A stretch of 23,481 nucleotides of DNA from the NCBI GenBank assembly GCA_030152805.1, contig JASLIG010000087.1, positions 1 through 23,481 of the forward strand, written 5' to 3'. Source of the DNA: Solirubrobacterales bacterium. Its GTDB lineage: Bacteria > Actinomycetota > Thermoleophilia > Solirubrobacterales > 70-9. This document shows, in pieces, positions 14,560 to 21,801 of this stretch (within the stretch, counting starts at the first letter, position 1; the number at the start of each line of letters is the position of its first letter). The notes below the pieces were generated by a model that worked only from the letters and a program-made list of their open reading frames with translations, did no database searches and had not been told where the DNA came from. Made by a program: the position numbers and the translations under genes.

Positions 14560-14811
14560 CTAGCGGCGCCGGCGCAGCATCATCAATCCACCCAGGGCGA
14601 AACCCGCGACGGCGGCGCCGACGATCAGCTGGGGGCGGTGCTCGCGAACCTGGCGGCGCCAGTCGGTCAGTTCGGTGACGCGGCCGCGCAGCAGCTCGAC
14701 CGAGGTGCCGAGGTCGCGGCGCTGCAGGTCGATGTCGCGGCGGATCTGCGCCGCCGAGCGACCCGGCATCCCGGCGCTCGGGGGCCGGGTGGGCTCGGGG
14801 TGGGCGCTCAT
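14560..14811 (-). CDS. DUF3618 small membrane protein
   Basis: 83 residues. The N-terminal soluble part carries the DUF3618 signature (AAQIRRDIDLQRRDLGTSVE, then LRGRVTELTDWRR), probably a coiled coil. A single membrane helix follows (about residues 61-77, LIVGAAVAGFALGGLMM) and the protein ends RRRR. The start codon overlaps the stop of the DUF1469 gene by 4 bases (ATGA). DUF3618 and DUF1469 genes commonly travel together in actinobacteria. Molecular role unknown; an envelope-associated structural role is an inference. Confidence 0.85.
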   Translation of the reverse strand: MSAHPEPTRPPSAGMPGRSAAQIRRDIDLQRRDLGTSVELLRGRVTELTDWRRQVREHRPQLIVGAAVAGFALGGLMMLRRRR

Positions 14812-15239
14812 TCCCCGCCCGCCTTGGCGCCGGATTCCAGCGTTGCCTTGGTCAGCTTCGCCTCCTCGATCGCCTGCTCGGGGACCGGCGGAGCGCCGGC
14901 CTGGACAGAGCGGTAGGCGAGGAAGCCAGCGACGGCGGCGATTATCAGGAAGAGTGCGGCCTCGACGAAGAAGCCGGGCCAGGCGTTGCCATCGAAGACC
15001 TCTTCGGCGAGCAGCCAGGCGACGCCCTCCATGACGAGGATCAGCGCCAGGAAGGCGAAGATGCCGGCGGCGACGCCGACCACCGACCCGCGCAGGATCT
15101 TGCCGAGCTTTTCGGAGACCTCGGTCTTGGCGAGCTCGATCTCCTCGCGCACCAGCGAGGAGCTCTTCTCGGCTACGTCGAAGACGAGCTCGCTGACCGA
15201 GCGCTCGTCCTGCCGTGGGGGAATGGCGTCGCCGGCCAC
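14808..15239 (-). CDS. DUF1469 / Act-PGP (phage holin superfamily III) membrane protein
   Basis: 143 residues. The amphipathic N-terminal stretch SELVFDVAEKSSSLVREEIELAKTE is the hallmark of the family. Two membrane helices follow (about 52-77 and 90-110), then a charged tail. The holin-like name comes from similarity only; nothing else here is phage-derived. The start is GTG at 15239, a single base after the stop of the 44-residue membrane-protein gene. It is translationally coupled to DUF3618 downstream. Confidence 0.85.
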   Translation of the reverse strand: MAGDAIPPRQDERSVSELVFDVAEKSSSLVREEIELAKTEVSEKLGKILRGSVVGVAAGIFAFLALILVMEGVAWLLAEEVFDGNAWPGFFVEAALFLIIAAVAGFLAYRSVQAGAPPVPEQAIEEAKLTKATLESGAKAGGE

Positions 15240-15240
15240 G

Positions 15241-15375
15241 CTACTCCGGCGGCTCTTCGTCGAACACCCGCCGGAAGACGAAGGCGGCGAGCCTGCTCGC
15301 GACCACGCTGGCGAGGGCGCCGCTGGCGGCGAGCATGCCGCTCCAGACGAGGCGTTTGACGATGTCGTTGTCCAT
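15241..15375 (-). CDS. Small membrane protein, 44 residues (DUF4235-like)
   Basis: A short gene starting at ATG 15375 and stopping one base before the DUF1469 start. The protein begins MDNDIVKRLVWSGMLAASGA, has one hydrophobic segment (about residues 10-34) and ends in basic then acidic residues (FRRVFDEEPPE). A ribosome-binding AAAAGG lies 3 bases upstream of the ATG. Its place at the head of a DUF1469-DUF3618 unit and its pattern recall DUF4235 proteins, which occur in such clusters. The family match is tentative; that it is a gene is supported by the ribosome-binding site, spacing and composition. Confidence 0.65.
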   Translation of the reverse strand: MDNDIVKRLVWSGMLAASGALASVVASRLAAFVFRRVFDEEPPE

Positions 15376-15393
15376 CGGCCTTTTCGACCTTAC

Positions 15394-15993
15394 CTATCGA
15401 GGCTCGAGACCGTCGCAGATCGTCGCGACAAGCAAGGTCTTTGCCTGATCGAAGTCACTGTCGGCGGCCGGAATCACCTCGAAGATCCAACCGGAGAGAA
15501 GCTGCTCGATCGCCCCGTAGAAGGACATCGAGGCGAAGTTGGCATCGATGTCGCGGCGGAAGACACCGGCCTCCTGACCCTCGGCGACGATCTTGGCGAT
15601 CGAGTCGTAGGCGCGGCGGATCTCGGGCAGGTGGGTGCGGCCGAAGGAGTTCGCCGCGCGGGTCACCTCGACGATGATCACCTTCATCAGCTCGGGGTCG
15701 TGGCGATAGGAGTCGACGATGAAGCCGGCGACCGCCTCCAGCTTGGCTCGCGGCGAGGCCCCCTCGCGGTCGGCCTCCTCGATCGCCGTCAGCAGCAGCG
15801 ACCAGCGCTCGCTGAAGAGCTCGTTCAGCACCTCGTCCTTGGACTTGAAGTAGTGGTAGACGAGCCCGTAGGCGACCCCCGCCTCGTCGGCGATGTCGGA
15901 GACGCGGGTCGAGTGAAAGCCCTGGCGGGCGAAAACGCGGATCGCCGCGTCGAGGATCTGGCGGCGCTTGTCGATCGGGGGCGCCTTGGCCAT
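15394..15993 (-). CDS. TetR family transcriptional regulator
   Basis: 199 residues. The N-terminal helix-turn-helix is clear: RRQILDAAIRVFARQGFHST, then VSDIADEAGVAYGLVYHYFKSKDEVL (HTH about residues 29-50). The C-terminal ligand domain resembles those of acyl-CoA- or lipid-responsive regulators (VIIVEVTRAANSF, then FASMSFYGAIEQLLSGWI), though the ligand cannot be read. Its ATG overlaps the nitrilase stop by one base (TGATG), so it is cotranslated with the nitrilase. The palindrome at 16845-16860 in the leader of that operon is the likely autoregulatory site. The open frame extending upstream to 16116 runs over the nitrilase and is rejected. Confidence 0.93.
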   Translation of the reverse strand: MAKAPPIDKRRQILDAAIRVFARQGFHSTRVSDIADEAGVAYGLVYHYFKSKDEVLNELFSERWSLLLTAIEEADREGASPRAKLEAVAGFIVDSYRHDPELMKVIIVEVTRAANSFGRTHLPEIRRAYDSIAKIVAEGQEAGVFRRDIDANFASMSFYGAIEQLLSGWIFEVIPAADSDFDQAKTLLVATICDGLEPR

Positions 15994-16823
15994 CAGGCGT
16001 GGGCCTCCGTGAGCTGGGGCCAGACGTAAGCCTCGGGCCGGCGGTTGGCGAGCGAGGGAAGCGACTCGCGCACCCGCTCCTGAGCCGTGAAGTCGAGCTC
16101 GGCAGTGACGAAGCACTCCTCGTCGGGAGCCGTCGCCTGGACCACACCCCAGGGATCGACGATCATCGAGCGACCGTTGGAGCGGAAGTGCGGCGGCGCC
16201 TCGCCGATCTGGTTGGGCGCCAACACGAAGGCCTGGTTCTCGATCGCCCGCGCGCGCAGCAGCACCTCCCAGTGGTCGCGCCCGGTGGCGAGCGTGAAAG
16301 CAGAAGGGACGGCGAGCACGCGGGCGCCGCGCAGGGCGAGGATGCGGTAGAGCTCGGGAAAGCGCAGGTCGTAACAGACGCTGAGGCCGACCGTCGTTTC
16401 CGCCAGCGACGCGGTGACTATCTCGGCGCCGGGCTCCTCGTGCGCCGACTCGCGGTAGGCGACGCCGCCAACGTCGACATCGAACATGTGGACCTTGCGG
16501 TAGACGGCGAGGTCGGCGCCCTCCGCGTCGATCAGCACCGAGGTGTTGAAGGCCTTCCCTTCCGGGCCCGACTCGGAAACGCTGCCGGCGAGCAGGTGGA
16601 TGCCCAGTTCACGGGCCCAGCCGCGCGCGGCGCTCAGCGCCGGACCATCGAGCGACTCGGCGCCCGCGACGAGTTCCTCGCCGGAGGCGAGCAGATTCCA
16701 CTTCTCCGGCAGCGCGACCAGCTCGGCTCCGTCGGCCGCCGCTCCGCGCACGAGGCGCGCCGCCGTCTCGAGGTTGCGCTCCTTCTCGGCGCTGGAGTTG
16801 AGCTGTACGACTGCTGCCCGCAA
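15993..16823 (-). CDS. Carbon-nitrogen hydrolase (nitrilase superfamily, Nit2/omega-amidase-like)
   Basis: 276 residues. Hydrolyses non-peptide C-N bonds in amides or related metabolites. The Glu-Lys-Cys triad is E40 (ALPEKWN), K110 (YRKVHMFDVD) and C150 (GLSVCYDLRFPELYR). The KVHMFDVDV and DLRFPELYR strings match the Nit1/Nit2 branch, which acts on alpha-ketoglutaramate or deaminated glutathione. The true substrate cannot be told from sequence. The start is TTG at 16823, preceded by AAAGGA at a normal distance, one of the few genes here with a Shine-Dalgarno. It heads an operon with the TetR gene and possibly the small membrane genes beyond. Confidence 0.9.
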   Translation of the reverse strand: MRAAVVQLNSSAEKERNLETAARLVRGAAADGAELVALPEKWNLLASGEELVAGAESLDGPALSAARGWARELGIHLLAGSVSESGPEGKAFNTSVLIDAEGADLAVYRKVHMFDVDVGGVAYRESAHEEPGAEIVTASLAETTVGLSVCYDLRFPELYRILALRGARVLAVPSAFTLATGRDHWEVLLRARAIENQAFVLAPNQIGEAPPHFRSNGRSMIVDPWGVVQATAPDEECFVTAELDFTAQERVRESLPSLANRRPEAYVWPQLTEAHA

Positions 16824-16844
16824 GAGTTCCTTTCAGCTCCCTGG

Positions 16845-16860
16845 TTGACTGACCAGTCAA
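16845..16860. promoter_or_regulatory. TetR-type operator
   Basis: TTGACTGACCAGTCAA has perfect 6-bp arms (TTGACT/AGTCAA) around GACC, a classic TetR-family operator shape. It lies just downstream of a minus-strand -10 box TATACT (16872-16877), so it would cover the transcription start of the nitrilase-TetR unit. It is 42 bases from the divergent cyclase start, so both could be repressed. Confidence 0.7.
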
Positions 16861-16871
16861 TCGGTTTAGTC

Positions 16872-16893
16872 AGTATAGGTGCAGGCGTAACCT
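16872..16893. promoter_or_regulatory. Divergent -10 elements: nitrilase operon (minus) and cyclase gene (plus)
   Basis: Minus-strand TATACT (16872-16877) would give a leader of about 42 bases for the nitrilase, with a Shine-Dalgarno. Plus-strand TAACCT (16888-16893) lies 8 bases before the cyclase ATG and implies a leaderless mRNA. No clear -35 boxes. Confidence 0.45.
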
Positions 16894-16901
16894 TGAGCGG
16901 C

Positions 16902-17200
16902 ATGACTGAGATCGCCCAGCCAGGTGGGGAACGCAAGCAGGTGACGATCCTCTTTGCCGACGTCCAGGGCTCGATGGACATGGCCGAGCAGCAGGATCCC
17001 GAGCAGTGGCACGCGATCATGCAGCGCTTCTTCTCGACCCTCGCCGATGCCGTGCACCGCTTCGAGGGAACGGTGGACAAGTTCACCGGCGACGGCATCA
17101 TGGCCGTTTTCGGCGCCCCGGTCGCCCATGAGGACCACGCGCGGCGCGCCTGTTACGCGGCACTGAAGATGCTCGACGACGTCGGCGAGTACGCCGCCGC
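16902..17200 (+). pseudogene. Class III adenylate/guanylate cyclase domain, 5' part of a frameshifted gene
   Basis: The ATG at 16902 starts a class III nucleotidyl cyclase domain: QVTILFADVQGSMDMAE with metal-binding D20, and K60-FTGD64-GIMAVFG with the second metal Asp. After EYAA (about 17198) this frame turns into non-homologous Arg/Ser-rich sequence and ends at 17351. The correct continuation (LGLNFSTRIGVNSGEVVAGE) is in another frame from 17201. The domain is therefore split by an indel in the GCC-repeat-rich stretch 17191-17203. Either the gene is inactivated or the sequence has an error. The promoter is leaderless-type (TAACCT). Confidence 0.85.
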
Positions 17201-19915
17201 CTCGGCCTCAACTTCTCGACCAGGATCGGGGTCAACTCCGGCGAGGTCGTCGCCGGAGAGATCGGCGAGGGTGGCTATACGGCGGTCGGCCACACCGTTG
17301 GCCTGGCGCAACGGATGGAGGCGCTGGCCGAGCCGGGCAAGGCCTACCTGACCGAGAGCACCGCTGAGCTGGCGCACGGTTTCATGGCGCTGAAGGACCT
17401 GGGGCAGTTCGAGATCAAGGGCTCGAGTCATCCGATCGGGGTCTTCGAGCTGGCCGGGGTTGGCTCGGCACGCTCGCGCCTCGACCTCTCGCGCGAGCGT
17501 GGCTTCTCGCGTTTCGTCGGTCGCGACGGGGAGATGGCGGTGCTCGAGGCGGCGCTCGACCGCGCCGAGCGCGGCGAGGGCGCCGCGGTCGGCATCGTCG
17601 CCGAGCCGGGCATCGGCAAGAGCAGGCTCTGTCACGAGTTCGCCGAGCGATGCCGCGAACGCGGCATCGAAGTCTTCGAATGTCAGGCGCAGGCGCACGG
17701 CAAGACGATCCCCTTCATGCCGGTGCTGCAGATGCTGCGCTCCTATTTCGGCATCGCCGACGACGACCCGGAGCGGATCGTGCGCGAGAAGATCGCCGGG
17801 CGCACCCTGCTGCTCGACCCCGATTTCGCCGAGGATCTGCCGCTGCTCTTCGATTTCCTCGGGGTCCCCGACCCGGACCGCCCGCCGGCGCAGCTGAGCG
17901 CCGAGGCACGCCACCGCGCCCTGCGCGGGGCCGTCTGCCGCCTGGTGCGAGCACCGAACCGGCGCGACTCGATCGTCGCCCTGGTCGAGGACCTGCACTG
18001 GATGGACGAAGGCTCGGCCACCCTGCTCGGCGAGCTGATCTCCTCGGTCGAGGGGACCAAGACGCTGGCGATAGTCAATTTCCGCCCCGAGTACGACGCG
18101 GGCGCCTGGGCAGGCGCCAACACCTACCGCAGCATCTCCCTGGAGCCACTGAGCCCGTCCCACACCTCCGAGCTGCTGCGCGACCTGGCGGGCGAGGACC
18201 CCTCTCTAGACGGGCTCGCCGACCTGATCCACGAGCGCACAGCCGGCAATCCCTTCTTCATCGAGGAGATCGTCAGGGGCCTGGCCGAAGCGGGCAACCT
18301 CGAGGGCGAGCGGGGCGCCTACCGGCTGGCGAGGCCGGTCGAGGACACGGGCGTGCCGGCCAGCGTGCAAACGGTGCTCGCGGCGCGGATCGACCGGCTG
18401 GATCCAACGGCCAAGCAGTTGCTGCAGGCCGCGTCGGTGGCGCCGAAGGAAATCAGCGAGCAGGCGCTGGGGCTGATCTCCGGTCAGAGCGAGAGCGAGG
18501 ACTACCGAGCGGCGCTCTGCGAGTTGACCGAAGGGGGCTTCCTCTTCGAGACCGAGGTCTATCCGGAACGGGTCTTCTCCTTCCGCCACCCGCTGACGCG
18601 GGAGGTCGCCTACGGCACCCAGCTCGCCGAGCACCGTGCCGCCACCCACGCCGCGACCGCCCGCGCCCTGATCGAGCTCAACCCCGACCGCCACGACGAG
18701 CTCGCCGCCCTGATCGCCAGCCACATGGAGTCGGGTGGCGAGACGCTCGAAGCCGCCCGCTGGTCCGCCCGCGCCGCCTACTGGGCGGGCAGCAGCCGCC
18801 CCCAGGACGCGCTGCGGCTCTGGCGCGGCGCGATGGAGCTGACCGAAGATCTGGAGGAGACCGAGGAGACCCAGGCGATGGCGGTGATGTCGCGCCTGCT
18901 GCAGCTCGACTTCGCCTGGCGCCTCGGCATGGACGACGAGGAGGAAGCGCGCCTGACCAGGGAAGCCGAGGAGATCGCGACGCGGACCGGCGACCTGCAC
19001 TCGCTGGCACTGCTCAGGGTCGCGCGCGACGTCCGCCCCGGCATGCCCCACGTCGCCTCGGCCTGGCTGCAAGCGGTGGCCGAGACGATCGAGATCGCCG
19101 ACCGTTCCGGCGATCTGCACCTCCGAGTGGCAATCCGCGCGGCAAGCTCCTACGCCCACCTCTGCGCCGGCGATTTCGCCGGCTTCGACCGCTCGGCCGA
19201 TGAGATCCTCGAGCTCGCGGGCGACGATCTGCGCGTCGGCGCCGGGATCATCATCGGCAGCCCGGTGGCCTGGGCGACGATGGCCAAGGGCCTGGCGCTG
19301 CGCGAGCGCGGCATGCTCGACGAAGCGGAAGCGCAGTTCAACCTCGCGCTGCGGATCGCAACCGAGGAGGGGGATCCCGAGATCGCCAGCTGGACCCGCA
19401 GCAACCAGGCGCTGATGCTGGCGATGCGAGGGGAGCTCGACGCGGCAGTGGCACTCGCACGCCGCAACTGCGAGTTGACCGAACGGCTCGGGGACGTCTT
19501 CTCGCGCAGCCTGGCGCTATCGAACCTGGGCGGCACGCAGATCGCCGCCGGCGATTACCAGGGTGCGCTGGCCTCGCTCGAAGACGCCGAGAGCACCTAC
19601 CGCGAGGCGGTCAGCGGCGGCGACGAGATGGAGACCTGGCGGGCGGGGCTGAGAGCGGAGGCGCTGGTCGGCGTCGGCCGCGGCGAGGAGGGACTCGAGC
19701 TAGCCGAATGGGCAGCAGAGGTCGCCCGCGAACGCGGCATGCTGTGGTCATTGCCGCTCGACCTGCAGGCGGTGGCGATCGCCCGTACCGCCCTCGGTCG
19801 CGAGGGAGCGGAGGCGGCCCTGGACGAGGCAGCCGAGGTCGCCGCCCGGACCGGGGCGACGATCAGCCTCGAAGCGGTGGAGACGACCCGCGAGACCCTC
19901 GGCGCGCCGCGCTGA
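17201..19915 (+). CDS. Cyclase C-terminal half plus AAA/STAND ATPase and TPR-like region (frameshifted from 16902)
   Basis: The frame is readable from 17201; the first ATG is at 17315, giving 866 residues. The cyclase remainder (VNSGEVVAGEIGEGGYTAVG, then HTVGLAQRMEALAEPG) is followed by a P-loop ATPase. Its Walker A is AEPGIGKS (residues 96-103 from 17315), its Walker B region is VEDLHWMD, and a later motif is ERTAGNPFFIEEIVRGLAE. The C-terminal 400 residues are alanine-rich helical repeats of TPR type. Such cyclase-ATPase-TPR proteins are frequent signalling proteins in actinobacteria. The transition-state Asn of the usual VNxAAR motif is Gly here (VGLAQR), which raises doubt about cyclase activity. 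Full length if repaired would be about 1,004 residues. Confidence 0.85.
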   Translation, partial: LGLNFSTRIGVNSGEVVAGEIGEGGYTAVGHTVGLAQRMEALAEPGKAYLTESTAELAHGFMALKDLGQFEIKGSSHPIGVFELAGVGSARSRLDLSRERGFSRFVGRDGEMAVLEAALDRAERGEGAAVGIVAEPGIGKSRLCHEFAERCRERGIEVFECQAQAHGKTIPFMPVLQMLRSYFGIADDDPERIVREKIAGRTLLLDPDFAEDLPLLFDFLGVPDPDRPPAQLSAEARHRALRGAVCRLVRAPNRRDSIVALVEDLHWMDEGSATLLGELISSVEGTKTLAIVNFRPEYDAGAWAGANTYRSISLEPLSPSHTSELLRDLAGEDPSLDGLADLIHERTAGNPFFIEEIVRGLAEAGNLEGERGAYRLARPVEDTGVPASVQTVLAARIDRLDPTAKQLLQAASVAPKEISEQALGLISGQSESEDYRAALCELTEGGFLFETEVYPERVFSFRHPLTREVAYGTQLAEHRAATHAATARALIELNPDRHDELAALIASHMESGGETLEAARWSARAAYWAGSSRPQDALRLWRGAMELTEDLEETEETQAMAVMSRLLQLDFAWRLGMDDEEEARLTREAEEIATRTGDLHSLALLRVARDVRPGMPHVASAWLQAVAETIEIADRSGDLHLRVAIRAASSYAHLCAGDFAGFDRSADEILELAGDDLRVGAGIIIGSPVAWATMAKGLALRERGMLDEAEAQFNLALRIATEEGDPEIASWTRSNQALMLAMRGELDAAVALARRNCELTERLGDVFSRSLALSNLGGTQIAAGDYQGALASLEDAESTYREAVSGGDEMETWRAGLRAEALVGVGRGEEGLELAEWAAEVARERGMLWSLPLDLQAVAIARTALGREGAEAALDEAAEVAARTGATISLEAVETTRETLGAPR

Positions 19916-19925
19916 GAATGCGCCG

Positions 19926-20768
19926 TCAGATCCCCATCGCGCGAGCCACGATCCGGTCCATCAGCCGGTCGGGCAAGAGCCGAGACAGCAGCGCCTGGCC
20001 GCGAGCGTCCGCGCCGACCAGGTAGCGGGTGCGTGGGCGCCGTGCGGTGAGCGCCTGCTGGACCGCGTTGGCCACCTTCTCGGGCGCGATGCCGCGCTCG
20101 GCGGTGCGACGCACGGCACCCCGAAAGCGCTCGATCGTCTTTCCGTAGAGCGCCTCCTGGGCCGCCGGGGCCCGCTCGGCGACCTCGTCGGCGATGTCCT
20201 CGCCGCGTTCCCAGATCGGCGTATCGATCGAGCCCGGCTCAATCGCCACCACGTCGATCTTCCAGGGCCGCAGCTCCTGGCGCAAGCAGTCGACCACCGC
20301 CTCGATCCCGTACTTCGACGCGTGGTAAGGGGCGCCAAACGGCATCGCCATGCGGCCGCCGATCGAGCTGAGGAAGACGACGCGACCGCTCGCCGTGCGG
20401 ATCAACGGCAACATCGCCTGCGTCACCGCCACCTGCGAGATCAGGTTGACCTCGAGCTGTCGCCGCAGGTCATCGAGCGGAATCGTCTCCAGTGGCGACA
20501 TCACAGCGATGCCGGCGTTGTTGACCAAACCGTCAAGCCCACTCTCCCCTACCGCGTCGGCAACCTGCTCGGCGGCCGCGGCGATCTGGTCCCCGTCGGT
20601 TACGTCGAGCATCAGCGGCACGAGCCGCTCCGAAGCGGCCTCGCGCAGGCGCGCCGCGTCCTCCTGCCTGCGGACGCTCGCAAAGACTCGCCAGCCTTCG
20701 GCGTCCATCCGCAAGGCGCTCGCCCGGCCGATGCCGGTCGACGCTCCGGTAATCAGAACGGACTTCAT
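19926..20768 (-). CDS. Short-chain dehydrogenase/reductase (classical SDR), paralog 1
   Basis: 280 residues, cytoplasmic, NAD(P)-dependent oxidoreductase. The Rossmann motif TGASTGIG is at 7-14, NNAG at 83-86, and the catalytic set is S135, Y148, K152 (YHASK). SVRRQ after the second strand suggests NADPH preference. The long C-terminus after the PGSIDTPIWERGE segment contains a TRYLVGADARGQALLSRLLPDRLMD tail, typical of retinol-dehydrogenase-like actinobacterial SDRs. Substrate unknown. It aligns without gaps to the SDR at 21786-22628: 31 of the first 50 residues are identical by eye. It is convergent with the cyclase gene (10-base gap) and divergent from the epimerase. Confidence 0.92.
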   Translation of the reverse strand: MKSVLITGASTGIGRASALRMDAEGWRVFASVRRQEDAARLREAASERLVPLMLDVTDGDQIAAAAEQVADAVGESGLDGLVNNAGIAVMSPLETIPLDDLRRQLEVNLISQVAVTQAMLPLIRTASGRVVFLSSIGGRMAMPFGAPYHASKYGIEAVVDCLRQELRPWKIDVVAIEPGSIDTPIWERGEDIADEVAERAPAAQEALYGKTIERFRGAVRRTAERGIAPEKVANAVQQALTARRPRTRYLVGADARGQALLSRLLPDRLMDRIVARAMGI

Positions 20769-20775
20769 CCGGGCC

Positions 20776-20785
20776 AGGCTAACAT
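20776..20785. promoter_or_regulatory. Overlapping back-to-back leaderless -10 boxes
   Basis: In the 25-base gap between divergent genes, minus-strand TAGCCT (20776-20781) is 7 bases before the SDR ATG. Plus-strand TAACAT (20780-20785) is 8 bases before the epimerase ATG. They share two bases, so polymerase cannot occupy both at once. Confidence 0.5.
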
Positions 20786-20793
20786 CGCGCCCA

Positions 20794-21801
20794 ATGGCCG
20801 CGGCAGCCTTCGTCACGGGTGGATCTGGGTTCATCGGCGGCAGGCTGGTGCAGCGGCTCCTCGGCGAAGGGCGGGCGGTGCGGGCGCTGGCGCGCTCCGA
20901 CACAGCCGCCGAGCGGGTCGCCGAACTCGGCGCCGAGCCTGTCCGCGGCGAGCTGAGCGAGCGGGCATCGTTGGCCGCCGGCGCGACGGGTTGCGAGGTC
21001 GCCTTCCACCTTGCCGCGCACCTCGGCGAGTGGGGCGACTGGGATGACTTCGAGCGCGGCAACGTCGGAGGAACGCGCAACGCCCTCGCCGCCTGCGCCG
21101 AGGCCGGAGTCAAACGCTTCGTTCATTGCGGGACGGAGGCGGCGCTGATGGCGGGGGTGCCGCTGATCCACGTCGATGAGACGGCGCCACTGAGGCCCGA
21201 TTCACGCGCGCCCTACCCGGCAACCAAGGCAAAGGCGGAGCAAGCGGTACGGGCGGCCTCGCGCGAGGGCTTCGAGACCGTCGTGCTGCGGCCGCGCTTC
21301 GTCTGGGGCAAGGGCGACACGACGCTGCTGCCGGAGATGGTCGCGACGGTCGAAAGCGGCCGCTTCGCCTGGGTCGGCGGCGGTCGCAACGTCACCGAGA
21401 CGACCCACGTCGACAACGTCGTCGAGGGTCTGGTCCTGGCGGCGGAGAAGGGACGCCCGGGTCAGGTGTACTTCGTCACCGACGGCGAGCCGGTCGTCTT
21501 CCGCGAGTTCGTCACCGCGCTGCTGCGCACGCAGGGCGTCGAGCCGCCGAACCGCAGCCTGCCTGCTTGGACCGCGGCGCCAATGGCGCGCGCCTGCGAG
21601 ATCGCCTGGAAGCTCCTCCCCCTCTCCGGTGCCCCGCCGATGACGACTTTCCGCTCCTGGCTCCTGACCCAGGAGTGCACGATCGATATCTCCAAGGCGC
21701 AGGCGGAGTTGGGCTACGCGCCGACCGTCAGCCGCGAACAGGGCTTGGTTGAGCTGGAGGAAACCGCTCAACCGTCCCAGCTTCCTCACGCGTCGAGGTA
21801 G
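20794..21801 (+). CDS. NAD-dependent epimerase/dehydratase (extended SDR, 3-beta-HSD-like)
   Basis: 335 residues. The NAD-binding GGSGFIGG is at 9-16. The catalytic Y141-PAT-K145 is present, with T114 as the likely third member. HLAAHLGEWGDW and NVGGTRN are typical of the extended SDR group, and FVWGKGDTTLLPEMV and TTHVDNVVEGL match 3-beta-hydroxysteroid dehydrogenase-like enzymes. Substrate could be a sterol-like, sugar or dihydroflavonol-type alcohol; it cannot be resolved from sequence. The ATG at 20794 is supported by TAACAT 8 bases upstream; the open frame before it is antisense to the SDR. The last 16 bases overlap the tail of the second SDR gene. Confidence 0.9.
   Translation: MAAAAFVTGGSGFIGGRLVQRLLGEGRAVRALARSDTAAERVAELGAEPVRGELSERASLAAGATGCEVAFHLAAHLGEWGDWDDFERGNVGGTRNALAACAEAGVKRFVHCGTEAALMAGVPLIHVDETAPLRPDSRAPYPATKAKAEQAVRAASREGFETVVLRPRFVWGKGDTTLLPEMVATVESGRFAWVGGGRNVTETTHVDNVVEGLVLAAEKGRPGQVYFVTDGEPVVFREFVTALLRTQGVEPPNRSLPAWTAAPMARACEIAWKLLPLSGAPPMTTFRSWLLTQECTIDISKAQAELGYAPTVSREQGLVELEETAQPSQLPHASR

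Noticed and set aside
14808..15239. Phage holin suggesting a prophage
   Set aside because: The holin name is only a superfamily label for DUF1469; no other phage gene is present.
17153..19159. Long minus-strand frames opposite the ATPase gene
   Set aside because: They overlap a gene with clear Walker motifs and have shadow-type composition.
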